Assembly (NCBI RefSeq): GCF_002849715.1
Contig: NZ_CP018863.1
Span: 4,278,001-4,342,000 of the forward strand
Source of the DNA: Arthrobacter crystallopoietes
Lineage (GTDB): Bacteria > Actinomycetota > Actinomycetes > Actinomycetales > Micrococcaceae
Direction: 5' to 3'
Length of the DNA: 64,000 nucleotides
Shown here one piece after another: positions 43,930 through 53,645 of the stretch. The translations under genes and the position numbers were made by a program. The first letter of the stretch is position 1. Each line of letters starts with the position of its first letter. Under the pieces are notes generated by a model. That model saw nothing but the letters and a program-made list of their open reading frames with translations. It was not told the DNA's origin and made no database searches.

Positions 43930-44517
43930 ATGGGTTTCATAGCGCGACTGCGTGAAGACCTCGAGACCGCCCGGTCACATGACCCGGCGGCCCGCGGGTC
44001 CGTAGAAAACTTCTTAGCCTATTCGGGCCTGCACGCCATCTGGATCCACCGGGCGACGCACAAGATGTGGGCCAATCCGTCGCTGCGCTTCCCTGCACGG
44101 CTGCTCTCGCAGCTGGGGCGGTTTGTGACCGGCATCGAGATCCACCCCGGTGCCACGATCGGCCGCCGGTTCTTCATCGACCACGGCATGGGCGTGGTGA
44201 TCGGCGAGACGGCGGAGATCGGCGAAGACGTCATGATTTACCATGGCGTCACGCTCGGCGGCCGTTCGCTTGCCAAGGTCAAGCGGCACCCCACCATCGG
44301 GGACCGCGTGGTGATCGGGGCCGGCGCGAAGGTGCTGGGACCGGTTGTTATCGGCGCGGACAGCGCCGTGGGAGCCAACGCCGTCGTTGTTAAGGACGCA
44401 CCCCCGGAGTCCATTATCACCGGCATTCCGGCGACGTTCCGGCACCGTGATCCGCAGCGGGAAACGACACCCGCCGTGGATCCGGCCGAATATATCGATC
44501 CCGCGATGTGGATCTGA
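43930..44517 (+). CDS. cysE: Serine O-acetyltransferase
   Basis: 195 residues, the short EpsC-like form. The N-terminal helix bundle is followed by left-handed beta-helix hexapeptides ([38 protein letters not shown]). His of DHG and His of YHGVTLGG are the expected catalytic residues. It makes O-acetylserine for cysK. The C-terminus ends [10 protein letters not shown], the Ile end that docks into CysK in the complex. A strong terminator follows. Confidence 0.97.
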   Translation: MGFIARLREDLETARSHDPAARGSVENFLAYSGLHAIWIHRATHKMWANPSLRFPARLLSQLGRFVTGIEIHPGATIGRRFFIDHGMGVVIGETAEIGEDVMIYHGVTLGGRSLAKVKRHPTIGDRVVIGAGAKVLGPVVIGADSAVGANAVVVKDAPPESIITGIPATFRHRDPQRETTPAVDPAEYIDPAMWI

Positions 44518-44528
44518 CCTGCTGACTT

Positions 44529-44571
44529 CCGAAGGCCCCGGACTGCTCCTGCAGCAGCCCGGGGCCTTCGG
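44529..44571 (+). terminator. Terminator of the cysK-cysE operon
   Basis: A 13-base perfect stem (CCGAAGGCCCCGG and complement) encloses a loop with a smaller nested CTGCT/AGCAG stem, starting 12 bases after the cysE stop. Confidence 0.85.
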
Positions 44572-44671
44572 CGTTTCCGGCACCGCATCCGCTGGGGCCG
44601 GTTGACCTTGGCACGAAAGTGCTGCCCGCCGCACCTGTGCTCGGTGGGCGAACCTGACGAGAGGACTGACC

Positions 44672-45658
44672 ATGGGTGAAACCATCCGCATCGGCATTGC
44701 CGGCTATGGAAACCTGGGCCGCGGCGTGGAGGCCGCGGTGGAGAAGAACGCCGACATGCAGCTGACCGGGATTTTTACGCGCCGCCAGCCGGCGGATCTG
44801 GTGCCGCTGCATTCCGGGACGGCCGTGTACGCAATGACGGACCTGGCGGCTTACGAGGACGACATCGACGTGCTGATCCTGTGCGGCGGCTCCAAGGAAG
44901 ACCTGCCGCAGCAGGGTCCGGCGTTGGCTGCGCAGTTCAACACCGTGGACAGTTTCGACACCCATGCGCGCATCCCGGAGTATTACGACGCCGTGGACGG
45001 CCCGGCGCGCGCCAGCCGGAAGACTGCATTGATTTCGGCCGGCTGGGATCCGGGCATGTTCTCCATCAACCGGGTGTACGGCGAGGCCCTCCTGCCCGAC
45101 GGCGACACCTACACGTTTTGGGGCCGGGGCCTGAGCCAGGGGCATTCCGATGCCGTCCGCAGGGTGCCCGGGGTGGCCGGCGGCGTGCAGTACACCATTC
45201 CCTCCGAGACGGCCATCGACAAGGTCCGCAATGGCAGCCGTCCGCAGCTGGAGACCCGGGAGAAGCACGTACGCGAGTGTTTCGTGGTGCTGGCGGACGG
45301 TGCAGATCCCGCGGCAGTCAGTGAGGCCATCGTGACGATGCCGCACTACTTTGACCAGTACGACACCGAGGTCCATTTCATCACGGCCGAGGAACTCGCC
45401 CGGGACCATCGGGCCATGCCGCACGGGGGTTTCTCGATCCGTAGCGGCAACACCAGCGCCGAGCATGCGCAGGTCATTGAATACGGCCTCACGCTGGAGA
45501 GCAACCCGGAGTTCACCGCCAGCGTCCTGGTGGCCTACGCCCGCGCGGTGCACCGGCTGAACCAGCAGGGCCGGTTCGGCGCCGTGACCGTCCTGGACGT
45601 GCCGCCCGGGCTGCTCTCGCCGAAGTCCGCAGCGGACCTGCGCGCCGAACTGCTGTAG
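44672..45658 (+). CDS. ddh: meso-Diaminopimelate D-dehydrogenase
   Basis: 328 residues from ATG with GAGAGGA upstream. NADP fold IGIAGYGNLGRGVEAAV, then LCGGSKEDLPQQGP, SFDTHARIP, SAGWDPGMFS and FWGRGLSQGHSDAVRRVPGV, all specific to Ddh. It makes meso-diaminopimelate in one step from tetrahydrodipicolinate, ammonia and NADPH, a short route to lysine. Single gene between two strong terminators. Confidence 0.95.
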   Translation: MGETIRIGIAGYGNLGRGVEAAVEKNADMQLTGIFTRRQPADLVPLHSGTAVYAMTDLAAYEDDIDVLILCGGSKEDLPQQGPALAAQFNTVDSFDTHARIPEYYDAVDGPARASRKTALISAGWDPGMFSINRVYGEALLPDGDTYTFWGRGLSQGHSDAVRRVPGVAGGVQYTIPSETAIDKVRNGSRPQLETREKHVRECFVVLADGADPAAVSEAIVTMPHYFDQYDTEVHFITAEELARDHRAMPHGGFSIRSGNTSAEHAQVIEYGLTLESNPEFTASVLVAYARAVHRLNQQGRFGAVTVLDVPPGLLSPKSAADLRAELL

Positions 45659-45674
45659 TCCCGCCGGAGCCGGC

Positions 45675-45715
45675 GGTCCTGCCGGTGCGGCCCATCAAGC
45701 CGCGCCGGCAGGACC
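45675..45715. terminator. Bidirectional terminator between ddh and gnd
   Basis: A 17-pair stem with one G-T pair (GGTCCTGCCGG-T-GCGGC against GCCGC-G-CCGGCAGGACC) and a seven-base loop. It lies between converging genes and can serve both. Confidence 0.85.
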
Positions 45716-45725
45716 GTTTGCATTG

Positions 45726-47162
45726 TTAGTGCGTGTCGACAGCCTCGACCTCGGACTTATCGCCACTCCACTGTGTGTGGAAGGTGCCCTCGGCGTCGAT
45801 GCGCCGGTAAGTGTGGGCACCGAACAGGTCGCGCAGGCCCTGCGTCAGGGCGGCCGGCAGGCGCTTGCGGCGCAGGCCGTCGTAGTAGGCCAGCGAGCTG
45901 GAGAAGACCGGGACGGGAATGCCCAGCTGCACGGCGGTCGCCACGACGCGGCGCCAGGCCGGTACCGCTGCCGCAATGGCTTCGGCGAAGGCCGGAGCGA
46001 ACAGCAGGTTCTCGGGGCGGTCCTCGTCGGCGTAGGCCTTCATGATGTCGTCGAGCAGCTCGGCGCGGATGATGCAACCGGCACGCCACAGCGACGCGAT
46101 TTCGTCCAGCTTCAGTTCCCAGCCGTATTCCTTCGCGGCCGAGGTGAGCATGTCGATGCCCTGGGCATAGCTGACCAGCTTCGACGCGAACAGCGCCTGG
46201 CGGACGTCCTCGACGAAGCCCTCCGGTACCTGCACCTGCTCTTCGTGGCCGGCCAGCACATCCTGCGCCAGGGCACGCTGGTCCCGCTGCGAGGACAAGC
46301 CGCGGGCGAAGACGGACTCGGCGATACCCGATACCGGGGAACCCAATTCCAGTGCCGAGACAACCGTCCAGCGTCCCGTGCCCTTCTGGCCGGCGGAATC
46401 AACAACGACGTCGATAAAGGGCTTCGAGGTCCTGGCGTCCGTGTGCGCGAGTACCTCGGCGGTGATCTCGATCAGGAACGAGGACAGCTCGCCCTTGTTC
46501 CATTCGGTGAAGATCTCTGCCTGCTCGGCAGGTTCGATGCCGGCGCCGGAGCGCAGCAGGTCGAAGGCTTCGCCGATGACCTGCATGTCTGCGTATTCGA
46601 TGCCGTTATGGACCATCTTCACAAAGTGGCCCGCGCCGTCGGTGCCGATCCAGCGGCAGCACGGGTCGCCGTCGTACTTTGCTGAAATCTTTTCCAGCAT
46701 GGGGCCGAGGGAATCGTAGGACTCGCGCGAACCGCCCGGCATGATGGACGGGCCGAGCAGGGCGCCTTCCTCGCCACCGGAGACTCCGATTCCGACGAAG
46801 TGCAGGCCCTTTTCGGCCAATGCAGCTTCACGCCGGCGGGTGTCCTCATAGTGCGAGTTGCCGGCGTCGATGACAATGTCGCCGTCTTCAAGCAACGGAG
46901 TCAACTGCTCGATGACCGAATCCACGGGTTTTCCGGCCTTGACCATGATCAGCACACGGCGCGGCTTCTGCAGGGAATCCACCAGCTCCTGCAGTGACTC
47001 GGTGCGGACGAAGTCGCCTTCATCCCCGTGCTGGTTCAGCAGGGCATCGGTCTTCTCCACCGAACGGTTGTGCAGGGCAACGGTGTAGCCGTTACGGGCA
47101 AAATTCCGTGCCAGGTTGGCGCCCATGACTGCCAGACCTGTCACACCGATGTGTGCGCTCAT
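45726..47162 (-). CDS. gnd: 6-Phosphogluconate dehydrogenase (decarboxylating)
   Basis: 478 residues, the long homodimeric type. NADP fold GVTGLAVMGANLARN at the start, HNRSVEKTD giving NADP preference, the GISGGEEGALLGPSIMPGG-like block (here GVSGGEEGA and PSIMPGG), and KMVHNGIEYADMQ with the catalytic Lys. It ends TYRRIDAEGTFHTQW. It turns 6-phosphogluconate into ribulose 5-phosphate, CO2 and NADPH. ATG start with GGAGAG upstream. Monocistronic. Confidence 0.97.
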   Translation of the reverse strand: MSAHIGVTGLAVMGANLARNFARNGYTVALHNRSVEKTDALLNQHGDEGDFVRTESLQELVDSLQKPRRVLIMVKAGKPVDSVIEQLTPLLEDGDIVIDAGNSHYEDTRRREAALAEKGLHFVGIGVSGGEEGALLGPSIMPGGSRESYDSLGPMLEKISAKYDGDPCCRWIGTDGAGHFVKMVHNGIEYADMQVIGEAFDLLRSGAGIEPAEQAEIFTEWNKGELSSFLIEITAEVLAHTDARTSKPFIDVVVDSAGQKGTGRWTVVSALELGSPVSGIAESVFARGLSSQRDQRALAQDVLAGHEEQVQVPEGFVEDVRQALFASKLVSYAQGIDMLTSAAKEYGWELKLDEIASLWRAGCIIRAELLDDIMKAYADEDRPENLLFAPAFAEAIAAAVPAWRRVVATAVQLGIPVPVFSSSLAYYDGLRRKRLPAALTQGLRDLFGAHTYRRIDAEGTFHTQWSGDKSEVEAVDTH

Positions 47163-47323
47163 TACTCTCCAGTGCTTGTTTGCTTGCGTGGGCCCGGGAC
47201 TGCTCGCGTGGGCAGCCGGGATAGGTATCCACGCTCCAGCCTAGTCCGGCAGTGCCCGGGCGGTTAAGCCGTTGCACTATTTTGCACGGCCGGCTCTTGG
47301 TGCCCGCCGGCATTTGCAGGGGC

Positions 47324-48274
47324 TCAGTTGGACCCGGCACTCCCCTGGGCTGCGTCGCTGCGTTCGAGTTCATGGATGATGCCCGCAACGTCCTCGATCA
47401 GCGAGACGCCGTCTTCCATCTCCGGATTGCCCGATGAAAGAACCGTGATCCCGTACTCGGTGCTGTCCTCGCTGACGTAGCCGATGCTATTGACATCCCA
47501 CTTGCCGTCGTCGTCCTGCAGCCAACCGTTCTTCAGTGCCACGGAGGCATGGGTGGTACCGGAGGGCACTCCCCAGTACTGGGATGCCTCCACCCGGTTC
47601 ATCAGTTTCTGGAGATAGGCCAGCTGGTCTTCATTCAGCCAGTCCGTTCCATAGATTACGGCGTTGACGATCTTGAGCTGGTCAGCTGCAGTGGTGGTCG
47701 ACGCGCCCCAGAGCGGCCCTGCCTCCGTGCTCGTCAAGGCCAGCAGGTCGTAGGTCTCCTGCAACGCCTCGGCACCGCCGATGTGCCGGTAGAGCTCGTT
47801 AGTGGCGTCATTGTCGCTTGACTGGATCATTCGGGCCGAGAGGTCCATCTCATCCGAAGTCAGCCCCCGGCCTTCCTCCGTGGCTTCGCGGATCAGCGTC
47901 AGGACCATGGACACCTTGACGATGCTTGCTTCCATGTAGCCTTGGCGGGCGTTGTAGGTCCAGGTCTCATCCGTGGCCGGATCGTACACCGCGGCGGAGA
48001 ACGTCTTCCCTGTTGCGGCTGCATACTCGTCCATGGCGACGGAAAACTGCTGCTCATCCAGGCTGGGCTCAGACGCCTTCGCATCCGCGCCGCCGCCAGC
48101 TTGGCCACTGATCCGGAGATTCTCCACCTGGCTTGCCCTGGAGAGGGCTTGGGCCTGCAGGTCCTCGTTCCCCGCCCGGCTGTCGACGGCTACGTCTACA
48201 GTCTGCGCGGCAAGGAGGATGGCGGCCGCGCTGCCCACCAGGGCAAAGATCGGCCGACGCTTGATGCTTGGCAT
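47324..48274 (-). CDS. Secreted beta-lactamase-like serine hydrolase
   Basis: 316 residues from ATG 48274 with AAGG upstream. An N-terminal signal peptide or anchor (RRPIFALVGSAAAILLAAQT), a linker, then a class-A-like penicillin-binding fold: SIVK at 117-120 (active Ser117, Lys120), SDN at 153-155, and KNG at 248-250 in place of the usual KTG/KSG. It should act outside the cell as a transpeptidase/carboxypeptidase-like hydrolase. The lack of a clear Glu166-type omega loop argues against true beta-lactamase activity. Tail rich in Ser, Gly and Gln. Confidence 0.85.
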   Translation of the reverse strand: MPSIKRRPIFALVGSAAAILLAAQTVDVAVDSRAGNEDLQAQALSRASQVENLRISGQAGGGADAKASEPSLDEQQFSVAMDEYAAATGKTFSAAVYDPATDETWTYNARQGYMEASIVKVSMVLTLIREATEEGRGLTSDEMDLSARMIQSSDNDATNELYRHIGGAEALQETYDLLALTSTEAGPLWGASTTTAADQLKIVNAVIYGTDWLNEDQLAYLQKLMNRVEASQYWGVPSGTTHASVALKNGWLQDDDGKWDVNSIGYVSEDSTEYGITVLSSGNPEMEDGVSLIEDVAGIIHELERSDAAQGSAGSN

Positions 48275-48400
48275 TGCTACCTTCGGATCGGAAACCGGTT
48301 TTATCTTTGCTACCACAGCATCATGGCCGCGGTCTCCGCGCAACCTGTGCAGGACCTGAACGCTGTGCCCGGAACTGGCCACATTTCGCGGTTAAACACA

Positions 48401-48426
48401 GCAGGGCTCCGTTGCCGGAGCCCTGC
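48401..48426 (-). terminator. Terminator after tRNA-Val
   Basis: An 11-base perfect stem (GCAGGGCTCCG and complement) with a four-base loop, followed on the minus strand by a T-rich run, three bases past the tRNA 3' end. Confidence 0.85.
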
Positions 48427-48428
48427 GT

Positions 48429-48504
48429 TGGTGGGTCCTACCGGGATCGAACCGATGACATCCACGGTGTAAACGTGGCGCTCTACCAGCTGAGCTAAAG
48501 ACCC
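48429..48504 (-). tRNA. tRNA-Val (anticodon TAC), CCA encoded
   Basis: On the minus strand: acceptor GGGTCTT pairs with AGGACCC, followed by A and an encoded CCA. D arm GCTC..GAGC. Anticodon stem CCACG/CGTGG with loop TTTACAC gives TAC. T arm TCGG-TTCGATC-CCGG. All 76 positions fit. Confidence 0.97.
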
Positions 48505-48566
48505 AATGGTGATGTTTTGTACAGTGCCGCAGTGCGTTATCCGCCGCAACATCACAAGGAAATACT

Positions 48567-49454
48567 CTACCGGATAACCGGCCCGATGTGCCAACTGGAC
48601 TCACCGGCACCATCTGCATCATCGGCAAACAGGGCAGGAAGCTCCGCCGCCAGGCTTTGCAGAGTCTCCGAGACGCCCGACTCGATCTTCACCGACGCCA
48701 GGTCATCGCCGCGCGTGCTGCCGCGGTTGATGATGACCACCGGCTTGCCTGTTTTGGCGGCATGGCGGACAAAACGCAGCCCGCTCATCACCGTCAATGA
48801 TGATCCCGCCACCAGCAGTGCCTCCGCCCGGTCGACCATGGCATAGGCCGCGGCGACACGGTCCTTGGGAACGTTCTCACCGAAATAAACAAAGTCCGGC
48901 TTCAGCATCCCGCCGCACACTTCGCAGTCCGCGATGACAAAGTGCGCCGTGTCACCGACATCGGCGTCCGCGTCGGGGGCAACATCGCCGGGATCGGCCG
49001 AGGAGTCGGGCCATCCGGGATTCAGTACTTCCAGCCGGTCAGCGAGTTCGGAGCGGTCGACTACACGGCGGCACTGCAGGCAGATGACCTTGTCGAAGCG
49101 CCCGTGCAGATCAATCACATTGATACTGCCGGCGTCTTCATGCAGACGGTCCACGTTCTGTGTGATCAGCCCTGTCATGAGCCCGGCATGTTCGAGGACC
49201 GCCAGGGCGAGATGCCCGGCATTCGGCTCGGCCCGATGCATGTGGCGCCAGCCGACATGGTTGCGCGCCCAGTACCGGCGCCGCAGCAGTTCATCCGACA
49301 CGAATTGCTGATATGTCATGGGGCTGCGCGGCACGGAGTCCGGCCCCCGGTAGTCAGGGATGCCCGAATCCGTGCTGAGTCCGGCACCGGTGAGGACGGC
49401 AAGAGGACGGCCGGCCATGGCGTCTACGGCCTGGTCCAGCCGTCCCCGGTCCAT
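48567..49454 (-). CDS. Sir2-family NAD-dependent protein deacylase
   Basis: 295 residues, class II (SIRT4-like) sirtuin. NAD site GAGLSTDSGIPDYRG at 23-37, TQNVDRLHEDAG at 99-109, catalytic His117 in DLHGRF, and a zinc site C125xxC128 and C177xxC180 separated by a long acidic insert (about 140-175). It removes acyl groups from lysine using NAD. ATG start with AGG six bases upstream. It follows the peroxiredoxin gene by six bases, so the two are co-transcribed. Confidence 0.94.
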   Translation of the reverse strand: MDRGRLDQAVDAMAGRPLAVLTGAGLSTDSGIPDYRGPDSVPRSPMTYQQFVSDELLRRRYWARNHVGWRHMHRAEPNAGHLALAVLEHAGLMTGLITQNVDRLHEDAGSINVIDLHGRFDKVICLQCRRVVDRSELADRLEVLNPGWPDSSADPGDVAPDADADVGDTAHFVIADCEVCGGMLKPDFVYFGENVPKDRVAAAYAMVDRAEALLVAGSSLTVMSGLRFVRHAAKTGKPVVIINRGSTRGDDLASVKIESGVSETLQSLAAELPALFADDADGAGESSWHIGPVIR

Positions 49455-49460
49455 CGCTGC

Positions 49461-49919
49461 CTAAAGTTCTTTCAGCAGGCGGTGATACTCCTGGATATCC
49501 CGTGCCTGGGTACGCGGGCTGTTGATCACGTGGCGGAGGATTCCGTCCGCGTCCACGATGAACGTTCCGCGTCCTGCCATGCCTGATTCTTCGTCGAAAA
49601 CGCCATAAGCCTTCGCCACGCCGCCATGCGGCCAGAAATCGGCGAGCAGATCGAATTCGTAGCTTTCCTGCTCGGCAAAGGCCCGAAGCGCGAACTTATG
49701 GTCAACGGACACGGCTAGCAACCGGGCGTTTTGATCCTTGAAGGACGCCAGGTCGTCGCGAAGCGCGCACAGTTCGCCGGTGCAGATGCCGGAGAAAGCG
49801 AAGGGGTAAAAGACTATGACGACGGACTGGCCGCGGAGATCGGAGAGACGGATCGGCTCCCCGAACTGGTTGGACAGCTCAAAATTTGGGGCGGCCTTGC
49901 CGACGGCGGGAAAACTCAT
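49461..49919 (-). CDS. ahpE: AhpE-like peroxiredoxin
   Basis: 152 residues. Thioredoxin-fold AhpC/TSA protein with FYPFAFSGICTGELCALRDD; Cys46 is the peroxidatic residue and Cys51 could resolve. The length and motif match mycobacterial AhpE. It reduces peroxides in the cytoplasm. It lies between DUF3052 (four bases before) and the sirtuin. The order aceE, DUF3052 and ahpE is as in Mycobacterium tuberculosis (aceE Rv2241, Rv2239c, ahpE Rv2238c), which supports orthology. Confidence 0.92.
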   Translation of the reverse strand: MSFPAVGKAAPNFELSNQFGEPIRLSDLRGQSVVIVFYPFAFSGICTGELCALRDDLASFKDQNARLLAVSVDHKFALRAFAEQESYEFDLLADFWPHGGVAKAYGVFDEESGMAGRGTFIVDADGILRHVINSPRTQARDIQEYHRLLKEL

Positions 49920-49923
49920 ACGG

Positions 49924-50343
49924 TTATTTGTTCCTCTTGCTTACGAGCCGGGCTGCTGCCCAGTCATCGGAGACTCCTGCGGACGTGGTGACGTGCAGTC
50001 CTGCCGTGGGTGCTGCTTCCTGGATATCCGACGGCGGCACGTAGCCGTCCCGTCCCGATTTCGGCGTCAGGACCCACACCACACCGCCGTCGTCCAGCAT
50101 GGTGAGGGAATCTACCAGTGCGTCCACCAGGTCTCCGTCACCGTCCCGCCACCAGAGAATGGCAGCATCTACGGAATCCTGGTCGTCCTCGGTGAGCAGT
50201 TCGGAGCCAGTCAACTCTTCGATGTCGGCACGCAGATCGAAATCCACATCCTCGTCGTAGCCGAACTCCTGTATTAGGTCTCCGTCTTTGAAACCCAACT
50301 TGCCTGCCACATTGTCAACCGTGGCGGCCTCGGCCTCGCTCAC
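49924..50343 (-). CDS. DUF3052-family protein
   Basis: 139 residues from GTG 50343 with GGAGGAG upstream; the longer frame to 50520 is ignored. Small, very acidic, with KLGFKDGDLIQEFGYDEDVDFDLR, ELTGSEL, VDAAILWWRDGDGDLVDALVDSL and VWVLTPKSGRDGYVPPSDI, all hallmarks of DUF3052. The function is not established. It is an actinobacterial family regularly found beside ahpE and aceE. First gene of the minus-strand set DUF3052, ahpE, sirtuin. A 23-bp palindrome lies 48 bases upstream of its start. Confidence 0.92.
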   Translation of the reverse strand: MSEAEAATVDNVAGKLGFKDGDLIQEFGYDEDVDFDLRADIEELTGSELLTEDDQDSVDAAILWWRDGDGDLVDALVDSLTMLDDGGVVWVLTPKSGRDGYVPPSDIQEAAPTAGLHVTTSAGVSDDWAAARLVSKRNK

Positions 50344-50741
50344 TGTGCTCCTCCTGGTTGGAACTGTCTTGCAACTGTCATACCTGCGTGTACAGGACCG
50401 TGTCGGTCCTGTAATGGATACTACAAGCCAACACCCTATTTGCGGATGCATCAAGCCAGCCACCGCGTCCGCCATGAAAAAGGCAGCCCCTGCAACAATT
50501 GTGATAGTGCGTTCTTCCACCGCGTAATCAACGGGTTCTCGGGCAGCCCCGCGGCTACGCTATGGCACTATGAGCGGCTAGAGTTGCACGAAGAATATCC
50601 GTGCGCGTCCAAACCGGACTGCGCCGGGATTCAGCGACCAATGCTTCCGCTTGAAGCCGGAGACATTGCCCGCCGTAAGCGCGGCCGGGACGCTTGACCA
50701 TGCACGGCGCAGACACAATCTGCACATAAGAGAGGTTGGAC
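50344..50741. other. Divergent control region between DUF3052 and aceE
   Basis: 398 bases without a credible gene. Short open frames lack ribosome sites or family resemblance. The region holds the palindrome at 50391-50413 and must contain the promoters of both neighbours. No convincing -35/-10 pair was picked out by eye. Confidence 0.5.
50391..50413. promoter_or_regulatory. 23-bp near-perfect palindrome, operator or leader hairpin
   Basis: TACAGGACCG and its exact complement are separated by TGT. It lies 48 bases upstream of the DUF3052 start and 329 bases upstream of aceE. It has no T-run on either side, so a protein-binding site is more likely than a terminator. Confidence 0.55.
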
Positions 50742-53483
50742 GTGAGCGCAGGAGAAGATACCTCGCACATCCTGAGCGGGCTGACACACCAGCTCCCGGA
50801 CCGCGATCCTGAGGAAACCGCGGAATGGATCGAATCGCTGGACCAGCTGATTCAGTCCCAAGGCACCGAGCGCGCACAGTTCATCATGCGCTCCCTGCTG
50901 CAACGAGCGGGCGCCCAGAGCGTCGGCGTGCCCATGGTCACCACCACGGACTACGTCAACACCATTCCCGCCGACCAGGAACCTGCGTTCCCGGGCAAGG
51001 AAGAAATCGAACGCAAATACCGTGCCTGGTTGCGCTGGAATGCGGCGGTGCTGGTGCACCGCGCACAGCGGCCTGACATCGGCGTCGGCGGGCATATCTC
51101 TACCTACGCCGGCGCGGCCACCCTGTATGAAGTCGGACTTAACCACTTCTTCCGCGGCAAGGACCACCCCGGCGGCGGCGACCATGTCTTCTTCCAGGGA
51201 CACGCTTCGCCCGGCATGTATGCTCGCGCCTTCCTCGAAGGCCGCATGAGCGAAGAGGACCTGGACGGTTTCCGGCAGGAGAAGTCCAAGGCCGGCCACG
51301 CGCTCTCGTCCTACCCGCACCCCCGCCTGATGCCGGAATTCTGGGAGTTCCCGACGGTCTCCATGGGTATCGGGCCGATGAACGCCATCTACCAGGCGCA
51401 GTCCAACCGCTACCTGCAGAACCGCGGCATCAAGGACACCTCCCAGCAGCACGTCTGGGCCTTCCTCGGCGACGGCGAAATGGACGAGCCGGAAAGCCGC
51501 GGCCTGCTGCAGTTGGCCGCTAATGAAAACCTCGACAACCTCACTTTTGTCATCAACTGCAACCTCCAGCGCCTCGATGGCCCGGTTCGCGGCAACGGCA
51601 AGATCATGCAGGAACTCGAAGCCTTCTTCCGCGGTGCCGGCTGGAATGTCATCAAGGTCGTTTGGGGCCGCGAGTGGGATCCGCTGCTGGCTGCCGACAA
51701 GGACGGCGCCCTGGTGGACGTCATGAACGAGACCCCCGACGGCGACTACCAGACCTACAAGGCCGAGTCCGGCGGCTTCGTCCGCGAGCACTTCTTCGGG
51801 AAGACCCCACAGACCAAGGAAATGGTCTCCCACCTTTCCGACGAGGAGATCTGGAACCTCAAGCGCGGTGGCCACGATTACCACAAGGTCTACGCCGCCT
51901 ACAAGGCTGCCACCGAGTTCGAGGGCAAGCCGACCGTCATCCTGGCGCACACCGTCAAGGGCTACGGTCTGGGCACCCACTTCGAGGGCCGCAACGCGAC
52001 CCACCAGATGAAGAAGCTGACCCTGGATGATCTGAAGCAGTTCCGCGACCACCTGCGGATCCCGATTACCGACGAGCAACTCGAAGCCGACCCGTACCGG
52101 CCGCCGTACTACCATCCAGGACAGGACTCCCCCGAGATCCAGTACCTGCAGGAGCGGCGCAAAGCCTTGGGCGGTTACGTGCCGGAGCGGCGGAACACCG
52201 CGGAGCCAATCCATCTGCCGGACGACAAGGCCTACGAGGTCGCCAAGCGCGGCTCCGGCAAGCAGATGGCTGCGACCACGATGGCCTTCGTGCGCCTGCT
52301 GAAGGATCTGATGCGGGACAAGGACTTCGGCAAACGGGTTGTCCCGATTGTGCCGGATGAAGCCCGTACCTTCGGCATGGACTCGTTCTTCCCGACGTCG
52401 AAAATCTACAACCCCAAGGGGCAGAACTACTTGTCCGTGGACCGTGACCTGGTCCTGGCGTACAAGGAGTCCATTTCCGGGCAGATCCTGCACGCGGGTA
52501 TCAACGAGGCCGGTTCCACCGCAGCCTTCACAGCAGCAGGAACCGCCTATGCCACCCACGGCGAGCCGCTGATTCCGATCTACATCTTCTACTCCATGTT
52601 CGGTTTCCAGCGCACCGGCGATTCCTTCTGGGCCGCCGGGGACCAGATGACCCGCGGCTTCATTATCGGCGCCACGGCAGGCCGGACCACGCTCACCGGA
52701 GAAGGCCTGCAGCACGCCGACGGCCATTCGCCGCTGCTGGCTTCGACCAACCCGGCGGTCGTCACCTACGATCCCGCATACGGCTACGAAATCGGACACA
52801 TCATGAAGTCCGGTCTGGAGCGCATGTACGGACCGGATTCCAAGGATCCGAACGTCATGTACTACCTAACGGTCTACAACGAACCGATCCTGCAGCCGGC
52901 AGAGCCCGAAGAGCTCGACGTCGAAGGTCTGCTTAAGGGCATCTACCTGCTGGCGCCGGCCAAGGTTGACGGTCCCAGGACCCAGCTGCTGGCTTCAGGC
53001 GTCTCGGTGCCGTGGGCGCTCGAGGCGCAGCAGATCCTCGCCGACGAATGGGGCGTCTCCGCCGACGTCTGGTCCGTCACGTCCTGGACGGAGCTGCGCA
53101 GGGACGGCCTGGCGGCGGAGGAAGAAGCCTTCCTGAACCCAGGCTCCGAGCCGCGCAAGCCGTTTGTCACCGAACAGCTTGAGGGTGCCACCGGACCCAT
53201 CGTTGCCGTGAGCGACTACATGAAGGCCGTGCCGGACCAGATCCGTCAGTTCCTGCCCCATGAGTTCGCCACGCTCGGTGCGGATGGATTCGGCTTCTCC
53301 GACACCCGTGCAGCGGCCCGCCGGTTCTTCAAGATCGACAGCCACTCGATCGTGGTCCGCGCCCTGGAAATGCTCGCCCGCCGCGGCGAGGTGGACCAGA
53401 ACGCTCCCAAGGAAGCCTTCGACCGGTACAAGCTCAACGACGTTACGGCCGGTACGTCCGGAAACGCCGGCGGCGATTCCTGA
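50742..53483 (+). CDS. aceE: Pyruvate dehydrogenase E1 component, homodimeric
   Basis: 913 residues from GTG 50742, six bases after AGAGG; a TTG two codons earlier is possible. Thiamine-diphosphate enzyme of the AceE type: [26 protein letters not shown], the ThDP/Mg site [10 protein letters not shown]...[14 protein letters not shown] (split by a Leu-rich stretch), [10 protein letters not shown] and [11 protein letters not shown]. It decarboxylates pyruvate and acetylates the lipoyl group of E2, feeding acetyl-CoA to the fatty-acid genes just downstream. A strong terminator follows. Confidence 0.97.
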   Translation: MSAGEDTSHILSGLTHQLPDRDPEETAEWIESLDQLIQSQGTERAQFIMRSLLQRAGAQSVGVPMVTTTDYVNTIPADQEPAFPGKEEIERKYRAWLRWNAAVLVHRAQRPDIGVGGHISTYAGAATLYEVGLNHFFRGKDHPGGGDHVFFQGHASPGMYARAFLEGRMSEEDLDGFRQEKSKAGHALSSYPHPRLMPEFWEFPTVSMGIGPMNAIYQAQSNRYLQNRGIKDTSQQHVWAFLGDGEMDEPESRGLLQLAANENLDNLTFVINCNLQRLDGPVRGNGKIMQELEAFFRGAGWNVIKVVWGREWDPLLAADKDGALVDVMNETPDGDYQTYKAESGGFVREHFFGKTPQTKEMVSHLSDEEIWNLKRGGHDYHKVYAAYKAATEFEGKPTVILAHTVKGYGLGTHFEGRNATHQMKKLTLDDLKQFRDHLRIPITDEQLEADPYRPPYYHPGQDSPEIQYLQERRKALGGYVPERRNTAEPIHLPDDKAYEVAKRGSGKQMAATTMAFVRLLKDLMRDKDFGKRVVPIVPDEARTFGMDSFFPTSKIYNPKGQNYLSVDRDLVLAYKESISGQILHAGINEAGSTAAFTAAGTAYATHGEPLIPIYIFYSMFGFQRTGDSFWAAGDQMTRGFIIGATAGRTTLTGEGLQHADGHSPLLASTNPAVVTYDPAYGYEIGHIMKSGLERMYGPDSKDPNVMYYLTVYNEPILQPAEPEELDVEGLLKGIYLLAPAKVDGPRTQLLASGVSVPWALEAQQILADEWGVSADVWSVTSWTELRRDGLAAEEEAFLNPGSEPRKPFVTEQLEGATGPIVAVSDYMKAVPDQIRQFLPHEFATLGADGFGFSDTRAAARRFFKIDSHSIVVRALEMLARRGEVDQNAPKEAFDRYKLNDVTAGTSGNAGGDS

Positions 53484-53501
53484 CCTAGCGGCATGAATGG
53501 G

Positions 53502-53540
53502 AAAGCAGCGGGTCCTCGGAAGGGGGCCCGCTGCTTTTTT
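53502..53540 (+). terminator. Rho-independent terminator of aceE
   Basis: Arms AAAGCAGCGGG / CCCGCTGCTTT with extra inner pairs, followed by six T residues, 18 bases past the stop. Confidence 0.93.
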
Positions 53541-53633
53541 ATCTCCGCGACCCGCCACCGCCTCGGAAACAGTTCCTGCCGTTTTAGTAGGAACCACACA
53601 AAAGAGCGAATGGAGCACCGGCCGCCAAGTGCG

Positions 53634-53639
53634 TATGCT
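53634..53639 (+). promoter_or_regulatory. Candidate -10 element for a leaderless fasR transcript
   Basis: TATGCT ends six bases before ATG 53646. Only a 3-of-6 match to a -35 (TGGAGC, 53611-53616) lies 17 bases upstream. Confidence 0.4.
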
Positions 53640-53645
53640 CGAGGC

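Noticed and set aside
50631..52799. A 722-codon open frame antisense to aceE
   Set aside because: Antisense shadow of a well supported gene; no motif, and no independent ribosome site evident.
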